38,732 nucleotides of DNA from Fidelibacterota bacterium SCGC AAA160-B08. Its GTDB lineage: Bacteria; Fidelibacterota; Marinisomatia; Marinisomatales; Marinisomataceae. Under the pieces are notes generated by a model. The model made no database searches. It was not told where the DNA came from and saw only the letters and a program-made list of their open reading frames with translations. A program made the position numbers and the translations under genes. Of the stretch, positions 24,199 to 33,392 are shown piece by piece (position 1 is the first letter of the stretch; each line of letters begins with the position of its first letter). The DNA lies in assembly GCA_000402755.1 (NCBI GenBank), contig AQSD01000009.1, positions 1-38,732 on the forward strand. The letters run 5' to 3'.

Positions 24199-25956
24199 TT
24201 ATTTTACAAATAAAGTTAGTTTTTGACCGGGATAAATTCTAGAAGAATTAACTCTCATACTATTCCATTCCCTGATCTTACTTACTTCTAAATTATACTT
24301 ATTGGCTATTCCACCTAAGGTATCACCAGACTTGACAATATAAACATTTTTACTTGGAGTGTCCTTATCTGGTTTCTTATTTACAAATAATGATAATTTC
24401 TGATTAGGATAGATACCGGAAGTATTTCCCATATTATTCCATTTTCTAATTTCAGCAGCTCTAGTATTGTATTTTTCTGCAATATGGCCTAAAGTATCTC
24501 CACTTTTTACCTTATATATAATTTTTTCTGGGTAATTAGAATATACCCCACCTTTGACTGGAATTTTTAAACGCTGGCCAATAGACAATTTATTAATATT
24601 ACTAATATTATTAATAGTCTGTAAATCTGCAACAGATACACGATACTTAGAAGCAATAGATATGAAATTTTCTCCCTTTCTAACACGATGTTCTATCTTC
24701 TGTACAGCAAATTTTTGCTCATCTGGTAAAGCATTAAACTTCTTATAAAAACTATCTTTTTTCCCATATGGTATATTTAATGTATATGAACCGTTTGATG
24801 GTGTTGCTGGTTGTCTCAATTCAGGATTAAGGCGTTGAATCGTACTACGTTTTGTATCAGCAGCTTTTGCAATCACAGTTAAATCTGCGCTCTTTTCAAT
24901 AGTCACTTTATCATATCTTAGTGTATTTGATTTGGGCATCTTAAATCCATATTTTGCTGGATCTTTTAAAATAATTGCAGAAGATAAAAAGTAAGGTATA
25001 TAGTTTTTAGTATCTTTTGGAAGAGAGTATAATTGCCAATAATCAGATGTCTCGTGAAGTTTCAATGCGCGATTTAATCTTCCTGGCCCTGTATTGTAGG
25101 CAGCTAATACTAAATACCAATCATCAAATTCTTTATATAGGGCTTTAAAGTACTTAGCTGCTGCTTCTGTAGACTTTATAGGATCTTGACGCTCATCAAT
25201 ATACCAATTTCTCTCTAATCCGTATTGCTTACCTGTGGAATACATAAATTGCCACAATCCTACTGCCTTAGCTCTCGATACTGCTTTTGGGTCAAGTCCA
25301 GATTCAATCATAGAAACGACCAACAACTCTTCAGGTAGATTATTTTCTTCTAAAATTGGCAACATTAGATCTCTATACTGAACATATCTTCTAAGCCAAA
25401 TATTAAAGCCCTTACGACCTTTGCCCTGAAAATATCTAATATAGCTTTCAACTTGTGAATTCATTACAAGCGGAATATGTCCCTCGGTATCATCAACAAT
25501 AGTAAATTTAGTTGTACCCATCTCTACTGCTTCATTTTCATTTGTTATTGAAGCAATATCTCTACGAATTAAGTCTGCTGTCAAGAATTGAGTTGAACTA
25601 CCTATTGTACTTAATCGTGTAGTATAAATTTGAATAAAATCAGACTGAAATTTTTCAAATTCTATTTTATCTAATTCTTCTCTTACCCCTAATTGTTCCA
25701 CATCTGATAATAAATCAAAAATTCTTTTAATGTTATAAACGACCTCTACAGTATCCTGATTCACATCAGCAATCACAGCATCTGACAAAAACTGTTTTGC
25801 TTCATTTAGAATAGATGTAATTCGATTACCATTTCCTAAAAATGCTGCATCGCTAGTATTCATAAATGGTTTTCTTAGTTTTGGATCAACAGAGTCTTGA
25901 GCTAAGCTGTAGCCTGCAAATAGTAATAATATTATATATGATTTAAGCAATCTCAT
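24199..25956 (-). CDS. LysM-containing membrane-bound lytic murein transglycosylase (MltD-like)
   Basis: This 585-aa secreted protein starts with a signal peptide cleaved near residue 20 (SYIILLLFAGYSLAQ). A helical region follows, then an SLT-type transglycosylase domain with catalytic Glu218 in VVSMIESGLDPKAVSRAKA, GLWQFMYSTGKQYGL and LAAYNTGPGRLNRAL. The C-terminal half holds one weak LysM-like segment and three clear LysM repeats, about 430-475, 484-528 and 541-584, each opening with a K-x-G-(D/E) motif. It should cleave peptidoglycan glycan strands in the periplasm. The SLT plus several LysM arrangement is that of MltD. It is 23 bases upstream of the HU-like gene. Confidence 0.92.
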   Translation of the reverse strand: MRLLKSYIILLLFAGYSLAQDSVDPKLRKPFMNTSDAAFLGNGNRITSILNEAKQFLSDAVIADVNQDTVEVVYNIKRIFDLLSDVEQLGVREELDKIEFEKFQSDFIQIYTTRLSTIGSSTQFLTADLIRRDIASITNENEAVEMGTTKFTIVDDTEGHIPLVMNSQVESYIRYFQGKGRKGFNIWLRRYVQYRDLMLPILEENNLPEELLVVSMIESGLDPKAVSRAKAVGLWQFMYSTGKQYGLERNWYIDERQDPIKSTEAAAKYFKALYKEFDDWYLVLAAYNTGPGRLNRALKLHETSDYWQLYSLPKDTKNYIPYFLSSAIILKDPAKYGFKMPKSNTLRYDKVTIEKSADLTVIAKAADTKRSTIQRLNPELRQPATPSNGSYTLNIPYGKKDSFYKKFNALPDEQKFAVQKIEHRVRKGENFISIASKYRVSVADLQTINNISNINKLSIGQRLKIPVKGGVYSNYPEKIIYKVKSGDTLGHIAEKYNTRAAEIRKWNNMGNTSGIYPNQKLSLFVNKKPDKDTPSKNVYIVKSGDTLGGIANKYNLEVSKIREWNSMRVNSSRIYPGQKLTLFVK

Positions 25957-25995
25957 AAGGATGGGAAATTATCTGTAAAGTAAGTCAGAATCAAG

Positions 25996-26469
25996 TTAGT
26001 GTTTTTTTATTTTATCGATATAATTAGTTGAGCTATATCCATCATGAAATTTTAATAATTTTACTTTTCCGCCAGCGCTAATTACTTCATTTGATCCTAC
26101 TACATTATCTATTGTATAATCTCCACCCTTAACTAAAATATCTGGCATAATTAATTTAACTAACTCTAATGGAGTTTGTTCCTCAAAACTAATAACATAA
26201 TCTACAAACTTTAGTTCTGATAGTATCGATACTCGATCGGATAAAGAATTAATTGGTCTTAATGGGCCTTTTAATTTTTTTACTGATTTATCAGAATTAA
26301 TACCAATCACCAATATATCGCCAAGAGATCTTGCCTCTTTTAAATATCTAATATGTCCTACATGTAGAATATCAAAGCATCCATTCGTAAATACAATTTT
26401 TTTACCATCATTTTTATAATTTCTAATGGGATCAAAAATATTATCTGGTTGATATTGACTATTGCTCAT
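25996..26469 (-). CDS. rfaE2: D-glycero-beta-D-manno-heptose 1-phosphate adenylyltransferase
   Basis: This 157-aa cytidylyltransferase-fold protein has VFTNGCFDILHVGHIRYL near the N-terminus with the HxGH nucleotide site, GINSDKSVKKLKGPLRPIN, and LVKGGDYTIDNVVGSNEV. This is the stand-alone adenylyltransferase half of HldE. It makes ADP-heptose precursor for the LPS inner core, which supports a Gram-negative envelope. The kinase half is not in the window. It overlaps the plsC end by 11 bases. A 39-base gap separates it from the transglycosylase gene. Confidence 0.94.
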   Translation of the reverse strand: MSNSQYQPDNIFDPIRNYKNDGKKIVFTNGCFDILHVGHIRYLKEARSLGDILVIGINSDKSVKKLKGPLRPINSLSDRVSILSELKFVDYVISFEEQTPLELVKLIMPDILVKGGDYTIDNVVGSNEVISAGGKVKLLKFHDGYSSTNYIDKIKKH

Positions 26470-27163
26470 TTGCTAATTTAATAATTTCATTTTTAATACT
26501 CATTGTAATCTTATTACGATCTTCATAAGAGCTATTTTTTGTATCGATAGGATCACCAAATATAATCTTTATTATATTTAAATCTTTTGAAAAGAAGCTC
26601 TTTTTCCACCAACTATATGACCCAGTAATAGCAACAGGAATAATTGGCATTCCCGTATTAATTCCGAATATTGCAGCTCCTTTTTTAAAATCTTGTAACT
26701 CTCCATTTCGAGATCTTGTTCCTTCGGGGAAAATAGCTACTGACCTAGGAGATTGATCCATATCAGATCTCAGTTTTTCTAATGACTCAATAGCATTTTT
26801 ATTATTTTTACGATCAACAAGTACAAATCCTGCTACCTTAATAATTGTTTTAAATATAGGAATTCTACCTAGCTCTTTTTTGGCTACAAAAACTAAGTAT
26901 CTATTTACTGCTACAAATAATAAAGGTATATCCATTACAGATGAATGATTTGGCGCAAAAATATAATTTTTATCAGGTTGCAAATTTTCTTTACCTATAA
27001 CCTCAAGCTTAATTCTCATAATCTTTCCTAATGTCTTACCCCATTGAATACCATAATACTTGAAATTACTTTTCTTCTTTGATAGTAAAATAGAAAACAT
27101 TGATCTTAAGCCGTAAAAAAAGGTCCATATAAAAAGATTACTATAGACCCAAAAAAATTTCAA
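26459..27163 (-). CDS. plsC: 1-acyl-sn-glycerol-3-phosphate acyltransferase
   Basis: This 234-aa membrane-associated acyltransferase carries the HX4D catalytic motif in APNHSSVMDIPLL, the FPEGTRSRNGELQDFKKGAA acceptor-site motif, and the later PIIPVAITGSY. The N-terminal 22 residues form a hydrophobic segment. It acylates lysophosphatidic acid to phosphatidic acid at the inner membrane. It abuts serS with no gap and overlaps rfaE2 by 11 bases. The length is normal for PlsC. Confidence 0.93.
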   Translation of the reverse strand: MKFFWVYSNLFIWTFFYGLRSMFSILLSKKKSNFKYYGIQWGKTLGKIMRIKLEVIGKENLQPDKNYIFAPNHSSVMDIPLLFVAVNRYLVFVAKKELGRIPIFKTIIKVAGFVLVDRKNNKNAIESLEKLRSDMDQSPRSVAIFPEGTRSRNGELQDFKKGAAIFGINTGMPIIPVAITGSYSWWKKSFFSKDLNIIKIIFGDPIDTKNSSYEDRNKITMSIKNEIIKLANEQ

Positions 27164-28429
27164 TTATTTAATCTCCGCCAAGCCCATATAGGGTTGCAGA
27201 GCTACTGGAATTTTAATTGAACCGTCTTGGTTTTGATGTGTCTCTAATAGTGCAGCAAAAATTCTTGGCGTTGCAAGACCTGAACCATTTAATGTATGTA
27301 AATAATCAATTTTTCCATCTTCATCTCTAAATCTAATATTTCCTCTTCTAGATTGGAAATCTTCGAAATTGCTACATGATGATACTTCTAACCATTTTTC
27401 TTCACCTGGCGCCCAAACTTCTAGATCGTAGCATTTTGCTGCAGAAAAACCTAAGTCTCCGCTACATAGCTCTATAACTCTATAATCTAGTTCTAGTAAG
27501 TCTAATAGCTTTGTAGCTTGTCCAACTAAAGATTCTAGCTCATCATATGAAGATTCTGGACGAACGAATTTTACTAATTCAACTTTATTAAATTGATGAA
27601 CCCTCAATAGCCCTCTTGTGTCTTTTCCGTAAGAACCAGCCTCTCTTCTAAAGCATGCAGAGTAAGCTAAATAATATTTTGGTAGATCAATTAATTCTAA
27701 GATATCATCTTGATGAATATTAGTTAATGGAACTTCTGCGGTAGGAATTAAATATAGCCCATCTTTTTCAACATGATACATATCTTCCTCAAATTTTGGT
27801 AATTGACCTGTAGTAATAGCAGAGTTTGGCTTTACTAAAAATGGAGTAAAAAATTCAGTATAATTATAATTTTTTAAATGAAAGTCTATCATGAAATTAA
27901 TCAATACTCTCTCAAGTAATGCCCCATTTCCTTTATAAAGAGGAAAGCCTGCTCCTGAAATTTTTGCTCCTACTTCAAAATCAATTAAATCAAGATCCTG
28001 AGCGAGATCAACATGGCTCTTAGGTTTACAATCAATCTTCTTCTTTGAAACACAATCTTTAACTATGATATTTTCTTTTTCTGTTTTTCCAACAGGAACT
28101 GATTCGTGGGGTATATTCGGAATCTCAAGTAACATATCTTTTAATTTTTTAGACTTTTCTCGATGCTCAGCTTCTAAGTCTTTAATAGTATTTGATAGTT
28201 TTTTTAATTTTGCAAAAATAGAGTCATCAGATTTACCTTGAGACTTTAAGATTCCAATCTCTTTCGATTGTTTATTTTGTTCTGATTGTAAATCATTAAG
28301 CTTCTTTGTCAGCTCTCTTAAATTAATATCAGCTTCTATAATCTTTTTTAAGCTGATAGATTGATCTCTGTTCTTTAGATCCTTCTCTAATGAAGAGTGA
28401 TGCTCTCTTATATTTTTTATATCTATCAT
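27164..28429 (-). CDS. serS: Serine--tRNA ligase
   Basis: This 421-aa class II synthetase begins with the coiled-coil tRNA-binding arm (residues about 1-110, rich in Lys, Glu and Leu). The catalytic domain follows: motif 2 in SACFRREAGSYGKDTRGLLR, LEVSSCSNFEDFQSRR, and motif 3 near GSGLATPRIFAALLE. It charges tRNA-Ser. The gene abuts plsC and lies 3 bases after the unrecognised membrane protein gene. It is complete, with no internal oddity. Confidence 0.97.
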   Translation of the reverse strand: MIDIKNIREHHSSLEKDLKNRDQSISLKKIIEADINLRELTKKLNDLQSEQNKQSKEIGILKSQGKSDDSIFAKLKKLSNTIKDLEAEHREKSKKLKDMLLEIPNIPHESVPVGKTEKENIIVKDCVSKKKIDCKPKSHVDLAQDLDLIDFEVGAKISGAGFPLYKGNGALLERVLINFMIDFHLKNYNYTEFFTPFLVKPNSAITTGQLPKFEEDMYHVEKDGLYLIPTAEVPLTNIHQDDILELIDLPKYYLAYSACFRREAGSYGKDTRGLLRVHQFNKVELVKFVRPESSYDELESLVGQATKLLDLLELDYRVIELCSGDLGFSAAKCYDLEVWAPGEEKWLEVSSCSNFEDFQSRRGNIRFRDEDGKIDYLHTLNGSGLATPRIFAALLETHQNQDGSIKIPVALQPYMGLAEIK

Positions 28430-28432
28430 ATA

Positions 28433-29677
28433 TTATAATTTAGTTAATTCTTCTAAGATATTAAAATTAATCATTTCTATAGTAAAATTGTCTTTATCAA
28501 TGATTTTAATTTCATAATCTCCAGAATCTAAAATTTCGAATTGATTAAAATAGTAATTTGATATAGGATTTAAGTATAATTTTTCTTTTCTTATAGACAC
28601 TCCATTTTTATAAAGATGTGCTGTAAAATCTCTTCTATCGCTATCGACACGATTTGCAAAACCGTATATAAATACTGGCTCATTAATATGATAATTTTTA
28701 TTACCTAAGAAGAAAGAATATTTTAAATCTTTTTTCTTAGATATCCATTCAATTGTTTCCTCAAAATATGTATCCTCTCCACTCAATACTTGTTTATAAA
28801 AAAATTCATCATTTATCAATACAGATTTAAAATGATTTTTAGTAAAAAAAGTTTTTTTAGCGACATTTTTTAATTCGCTTTCTTTCGTAAAGTTTAATCC
28901 AAATAAAGGTCCCATTTTGACAAATGAATTTATGTCCTGCGTATCTCCTTTAAACATCACGAGAGAGGTGTTTTCTGAGTAGATTTTCTTTATAAACAGA
29001 TTAAACCATCGATCTGAAACGGGTATTTCAGGAAAGTTATCAAAGATAACTAAATCATATTTTTTAAACCAAAATTCTTCAAAATTATGAGTATAACTAT
29101 CTAGCTCAGGAAAAAAATGATCAAAATTATTATCTATTTTACTAATTATGGCTTTAGAATTATAATTGAGAGTACCGCTAATAAGAGCAATATTAAGCTT
29201 TTCGGTCTTGAGGCTTGTAGTAACACTATATCTATTATTAGATATATTATTTTCTAATTTTAGGCTAGAAATTTTTATATCAAATGCTTTATTAAAATCA
29301 ATATTATCCTTAACAAGAAATGACTGAAAATAAGTACGCTTATCGCTACGTAATTTTATTTTATCTGATGCTATTAACTTTCCACCGTTAGATAGAGTAA
29401 TTTGAGTGAATTCATTGCCATTTTGATTGTTAATTTCGATATCAATATAAATAGATCTTTTATCAAACAAATTTGGATATACGATAACATTTTTTATAGC
29501 TATATCTACTATATCTTCTGAAATTTTTGATTCAATAGTTTCTGAAATTATAGTATCTGAAATAATATCAGTTTCATCGGCAAAAAAGAAAAGGGAAAGT
29601 GAGTTAATATAAATCGCTGAACCTATAGCTACGCCAATGGACATCCATAATAAAAATATCTTATATTTATTTTTCAT
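28433..29677 (-). CDS. Membrane-anchored protein of unknown function with a GATase-like middle domain
   Basis: I do not recognise this 414-aa protein by family. It has a positively charged N-terminus and one hydrophobic segment (residues 7-32), so the rest is probably periplasmic. A beta-rich region spans about 55-155. At about 160 a Rossmann-like unit starts with LNIALISGTLNYNSKAIISK and continues to KKYDLVIFDNFPEIPVSD, resembling glutamine-amidotransferase-like or VWA-associated domains of large membrane proteins. The conserved catalytic Cys and His of true amidotransferases are not evident. The C-terminal 110 residues are beta-rich, with segments such as NEPVFIYGFANRVDSD. It sits between tsaD and serS in a tightly packed housekeeping run, 2 and 3 bases from its neighbours. 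Confidence 0.75.
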   Translation of the reverse strand: MKNKYKIFLLWMSIGVAIGSAIYINSLSLFFFADETDIISDTIISETIESKISEDIVDIAIKNVIVYPNLFDKRSIYIDIEINNQNGNEFTQITLSNGGKLIASDKIKLRSDKRTYFQSFLVKDNIDFNKAFDIKISSLKLENNISNNRYSVTTSLKTEKLNIALISGTLNYNSKAIISKIDNNFDHFFPELDSYTHNFEEFWFKKYDLVIFDNFPEIPVSDRWFNLFIKKIYSENTSLVMFKGDTQDINSFVKMGPLFGLNFTKESELKNVAKKTFFTKNHFKSVLINDEFFYKQVLSGEDTYFEETIEWISKKKDLKYSFFLGNKNYHINEPVFIYGFANRVDSDRRDFTAHLYKNGVSIRKEKLYLNPISNYYFNQFEILDSGDYEIKIIDKDNFTIEMINFNILEELTKL

Positions 29678-29679
29678 TG

Positions 29680-30654
29680 CTAAACAACCATACCTCTAGA
29701 ATAAGCAGAAAAATTGATACCAATTTTAGCTGAATTATTATTTATCTTTTTTTCTCCTAGAAACGCTATCATATCAGCATTATCTGTACAATACTTTAAG
29801 GATGGAAAAATAATAGTTTTATCTAGTGCATTTAACTTCTCTCTTAATCGTTGATTTGCAGCGACTCCGCCACAAACTATACCAGTATTAATATTTAAAT
29901 CATCCATAGAATTTTTTAATTTTCCTAATAGACAATCCACGATAGCTTCTTGATAGCTGGCGGCAACATCACTTAGATTATATTTATCCTTATTGACGCA
30001 ATTAATTAAAGATGTTTTAAGTCCACTAAAACTGAAATTATAAGTTCCATCATTAATTATAGGGCGTGGAAAATTTATTAATTCTCTATCGCCTTTCATG
30101 GCTAATTTTTCTATTTCAGGTCCGCCAGGATAATTTAATCCTAACGTTTTAGCTCCTTTATCAAATGCTTCCCCACATGCATCATCTAAAGTCTCACCTA
30201 ATAAAGTATATTCAAATAAATCTTTGACAAGCCATATTTGTGTATGACCGCCTGAAACAAGCAAGTTAATAAATGGTGGATCTAGTGCCTCAAACTCAAT
30301 AAACGCTGAATTTAAGTGTGCTTCTAAGTGATTAATAGGTATAATAGGAATATCTAGACCTTGCGATACGCCCTTAGCAAAAGAAATCCCTGACAATAAA
30401 GACCCCATCAATCCTGGACCACTTGTCACTGCAATTGCTTCTAAATCAGAGTATTGTAATTTAGAATCTTTAAGGACCTTTTCAGTAATTTCAGGTAAAA
30501 ATTTTTCATGTTCTCTTGACGCAATTTCTGGAACTACTCCACCAAACTTTGTATGGATTGACTGAGTCTTAGTGTAGCTTGCAATAATTTTTGAATTGTC
30601 GCATATCGCAACACCAGTTTCGTCGCAAGATGTTTCTATTCCTAGAACGATCAA
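29680..30654 (-). CDS. tsaD: tRNA N6-adenosine threonylcarbamoyltransferase TsaD, TTG start
   Basis: The protein shows LGIETSCDETGVAI at its start, GVVPEIASREHEKFL, the metal-binding HLEAHLNSA, INLLVSGGHTQI, DDACGEAFDKGAKTLGL and CGGVAANQRLR. TsaD transfers the threonylcarbamoyl group onto A37 of ANN-decoding tRNAs. An ATG at 30708 would add 18 residues (MERFISKQFRNFSYKRNK) before the conserved N-terminus and overlap the upstream gene by 58 bases. I prefer the in-frame TTG at 30654-30652. It forms a TTGA overlap with the upstream stop and gives MIVLGIETSC, the usual family start (324 aa). No strong Shine-Dalgarno is visible for either start. Confidence 0.93.
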   Translation of the reverse strand: MIVLGIETSCDETGVAICDNSKIIASYTKTQSIHTKFGGVVPEIASREHEKFLPEITEKVLKDSKLQYSDLEAIAVTSGPGLMGSLLSGISFAKGVSQGLDIPIIPINHLEAHLNSAFIEFEALDPPFINLLVSGGHTQIWLVKDLFEYTLLGETLDDACGEAFDKGAKTLGLNYPGGPEIEKLAMKGDRELINFPRPIINDGTYNFSFSGLKTSLINCVNKDKYNLSDVAASYQEAIVDCLLGKLKNSMDDLNINTGIVCGGVAANQRLREKLNALDKTIIFPSLKYCTDNADMIAFLGEKKINNNSAKIGINFSAYSRGMVV

Positions 30655-31625
30655 TTTATTTCTTTTATAACTAAAATTTCTAAATTGTTTGGAGATAAAT
30701 CTTTCCATTCCATGATACTATCAGGAATTTTTACTTTCGGTGAATAAAATTGTTTTTCTGAAGTCCAAGATTTTTCAAAATCAATAAAGACCTCTATGTC
30801 TGTAGATATAATACTAGCAATTTGATTAAGTCCTCCAACGATAGTGAGTGAAACTGTAGCAGGATTAACAAAAACATTTATATCATTGGGTTTATTAATC
30901 AATTTTACAGGAATTCCTGTTACAATTGTTTCGCTAATAGGCTGAATATCAATAAATCCTTGGACTTTTTTTGGATCAAAATCAACCAACTTATCTGGAT
31001 TTAGAATCAATAGCTCAGTGTCTACCGATGCCATTAGATTTAATACAGTATCTTTTCCAGTTACAACAAATGCAATATTATCTACAATTTCTTGAGGTCC
31101 ACCAATACTAATAGAGTCTGGTGAGAAATTTATATCTCCGACTTGTATATATCCTGGCTCTGTTGAAATAGATACTTGTGATTTAATTGGTACTTTTTTT
31201 ACTAAATATTTATCTAAGTTAATTTTAATATTTCTAGGAGATATCACTTCAACAAATTCTAAGTCTAAAGAAGACGGTAAAACTATTTTTTCTGGATTAT
31301 TTTTATAGTATTGATCGAGTTCAAAATCATACTCATCTGCAATACTGCTTAAGTCTAAAACAGCTTTATAATCTTCATAGAAGCTATCAAAAAATCTAAG
31401 CCATATAAATGCCCTACCTGAACCTTTTAAGGTCACAACAATACTTTCAGGAACTTCTTCTTTGTATGTTTTTTGTTCCTGTAGGTTACGTGCAACTAAA
31501 GGAATATTTGTTGTAACAGAATAAGTATCTTCACTTTTAATAAAAAACCAAAAAATAAATGCAATGACAAAAGAGTATAAAAGTCTTTTGATCTGATTGG
31601 TATTAGTCAACATCAGGTTGATCAA
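30651..31625 (-). CDS. YbbR-like (CdaR-like) domain membrane protein
   Basis: This 324-aa protein has one N-terminal membrane helix (about residues 13-27, LLYSFVIAFIFWFFI) and then repeated beta-rich YbbR-type modules. Examples are TTNIPLVARNLQEQKTYKEE, PESIVVTLKGSGRAF, and the VPIKSQVSISTEPGYIQVGD with PDSISIGGPQEIVDNI repeat pattern. In Firmicutes, YbbR/CdaR activates the diadenylate cyclase CdaA; in this group the partner is unknown, and no cyclase gene is in the window. The frame overlaps the rpsA end by 23 bases; an ATG at 31613 is a possible alternative start. Its stop overlaps the likely TTG start of tsaD. Confidence 0.78.
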   Translation of the reverse strand: MINLMLTNTNQIKRLLYSFVIAFIFWFFIKSEDTYSVTTNIPLVARNLQEQKTYKEEVPESIVVTLKGSGRAFIWLRFFDSFYEDYKAVLDLSSIADEYDFELDQYYKNNPEKIVLPSSLDLEFVEVISPRNIKINLDKYLVKKVPIKSQVSISTEPGYIQVGDINFSPDSISIGGPQEIVDNIAFVVTGKDTVLNLMASVDTELLILNPDKLVDFDPKKVQGFIDIQPISETIVTGIPVKLINKPNDINVFVNPATVSLTIVGGLNQIASIISTDIEVFIDFEKSWTSEKQFYSPKVKIPDSIMEWKDLSPNNLEILVIKEIN

Positions 31626-33387
31626 GCATTAAGGTGACATTCTTACCTTGCTCGTTAACCTCAACAACTACTACATCGATAGTGGCACCTGGTTCAATAG
31701 AAGGTAAATAATCTTTCTTTAGTTCTTTTGAAATTTGATCTGAATGAACAAGGCCTGTAATATCGTCGCTCATATCTACTGTAACACCTGAATCGTTTAT
31801 AGATACAACAGATGCCTTAAGCTTGTCGCCTGCAGAATATTTTTCAACTATATCAGACCATGGATTTTCAGTAAGATCTTTCATGCTTACTAAAATTTTT
31901 CTATCCTTATCTGAGATATCTACAATAACAAATTTAACTATATCGCCTTCGCTGACAAACTCTTTAGGATGTAAGGGATTTTTTGTCCAGTGAAAATCTG
32001 TATTTCTTATGAAACCTTCGATATCTTTTCCTAGATCTACATATGCTCCAAATTTTGTGACTTTATTTACTGCCCCTTCTTTTTTGTCGCCAATGCTTAC
32101 CTGCACAGATATGTTACTCCATGGATCTTCAGTTAATTGCTTGATACCTAAGCTAATTTTCTGTTCATTAGCATCGATAAATAAAATTTTTGATTCTATG
32201 GAATCGCCAACCTTATATTGATCTTGAAGATTTTGAATATTTTTTGTCCAGGATATTTCAGAGATATGAATTAACCCTTCAATACCTTTTTCTAGCTCAA
32301 TAAATATACCATAATTCATGATACTAACAACTTTACCTATATTAGTATCTCCTATGCTATATTTATCTGGTATTGTCTTCCAAGGATTGTCTACTAACTG
32401 CTTAAGACCTAAAGATATTCTAGATGTCTCTTTATTATAGTCAATAATTTGAACAGTTATTTCATCTCCTATGGATACAATTTCTGAAGGGTGATTGATT
32501 CTTCCCCAAGAGAAGTCAGTAATGTGTATTAGTCCATCAACACCACCTAAATCAACGAATGCTCCAAAGTCAGTTATATTTTTTACTAAGCCTTGAAGCT
32601 GTGCACCCACTTCAATTTTTGTCATTAGTTCTTGACGTTTTTCATTGAGAGACTCTTCTAATATTGCTTTTCTAGACACAACAAGATTTTTTCTCATTTC
32701 ATCTACTTTTACAATCTGAAAATCCATTTCCTTACCAATTAAGTCGTCAAAGTTCTTAATAGGCTGAACGTCAGCTTGAGATCCTGGTAAGAAAGCTTGT
32801 ATCACACCTAGGTCTACTACAAGACCTCCTTTAACGCGTTTAATAATCTTTCCTTGCACAGGCTCTTTAGTTTCTTCAAACATTCTTAGCTCATCCCATC
32901 TCTTTATAAAATCTGCTTTATATTTTGATAAGGTGATATTGCCATCTGTATCTTCAAACTTTTCAAGAAATATATCAATGTCAGAACCAATCTCAGGCAA
33001 ATCTTTATTATTAAATTCAGATCTACTAATTAAGCCTTCTGACTTGAAACCAATATCTACCATCACATCGTTATCGCTAATACCAATTACTTTGGCTGAT
33101 ATAATCTGATTTTCTGATATATCATTAAATGTACCTTCATATTCTTCTAGAACGTCATCAGCTAATTTTTCAATTTCAGCCTGATCTTCTTTCCCAGAAA
33201 TAACTTTAATTCCTGAAAATAAATCTTTACTTAAATAATCTTTAATTGTTTTTTTAGAAGATACTGTTTCTGCTGCTACTGGTTGATTTTCTGATACTTT
33301 TTCATCAGTTTTTCTCTCTACCACTGCTTCTAATACTGCTTCTTCTACTACTTCGTTTTTGACATCTTGTTTAGCTTGATCATTCAT
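31603..33387 (-). CDS. rpsA: 30S ribosomal protein S1
   Basis: This 594-aa protein has six S1 RNA-binding repeats at about 95-155, 175-240, 258-330, 345-415, 430-500 and 517-590. The third is the most typical (GLVKNITDFGAFVDLGGVDG, LIHITDFSWGRINHPSE). The first 80 residues are an acidic, low-complexity extension (VVEEAVLEAVVERKTDEKV) ahead of the first repeat. S1 brings mRNAs to the 30S subunit. Only 5 bases separate it from cmk, a gene order also found in E. coli and many bacteria. With no leader of its own, any autogenous control would have to act through the cmk end. Confidence 0.96.
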   Translation of the reverse strand: MNDQAKQDVKNEVVEEAVLEAVVERKTDEKVSENQPVAAETVSSKKTIKDYLSKDLFSGIKVISGKEDQAEIEKLADDVLEEYEGTFNDISENQIISAKVIGISDNDVMVDIGFKSEGLISRSEFNNKDLPEIGSDIDIFLEKFEDTDGNITLSKYKADFIKRWDELRMFEETKEPVQGKIIKRVKGGLVVDLGVIQAFLPGSQADVQPIKNFDDLIGKEMDFQIVKVDEMRKNLVVSRKAILEESLNEKRQELMTKIEVGAQLQGLVKNITDFGAFVDLGGVDGLIHITDFSWGRINHPSEIVSIGDEITVQIIDYNKETSRISLGLKQLVDNPWKTIPDKYSIGDTNIGKVVSIMNYGIFIELEKGIEGLIHISEISWTKNIQNLQDQYKVGDSIESKILFIDANEQKISLGIKQLTEDPWSNISVQVSIGDKKEGAVNKVTKFGAYVDLGKDIEGFIRNTDFHWTKNPLHPKEFVSEGDIVKFVIVDISDKDRKILVSMKDLTENPWSDIVEKYSAGDKLKASVVSINDSGVTVDMSDDITGLVHSDQISKELKKDYLPSIEPGATIDVVVVEVNEQGKNVTLMLDQPDVD

Positions 33388-33392
33388 ATTGT

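Noticed and set aside
30651..31625. YbbR-like protein as evidence of cyclic-di-AMP signalling
   Set aside because: No diadenylate cyclase gene is in the window, and YbbR-type domains occur in lineages where no such partner is known.
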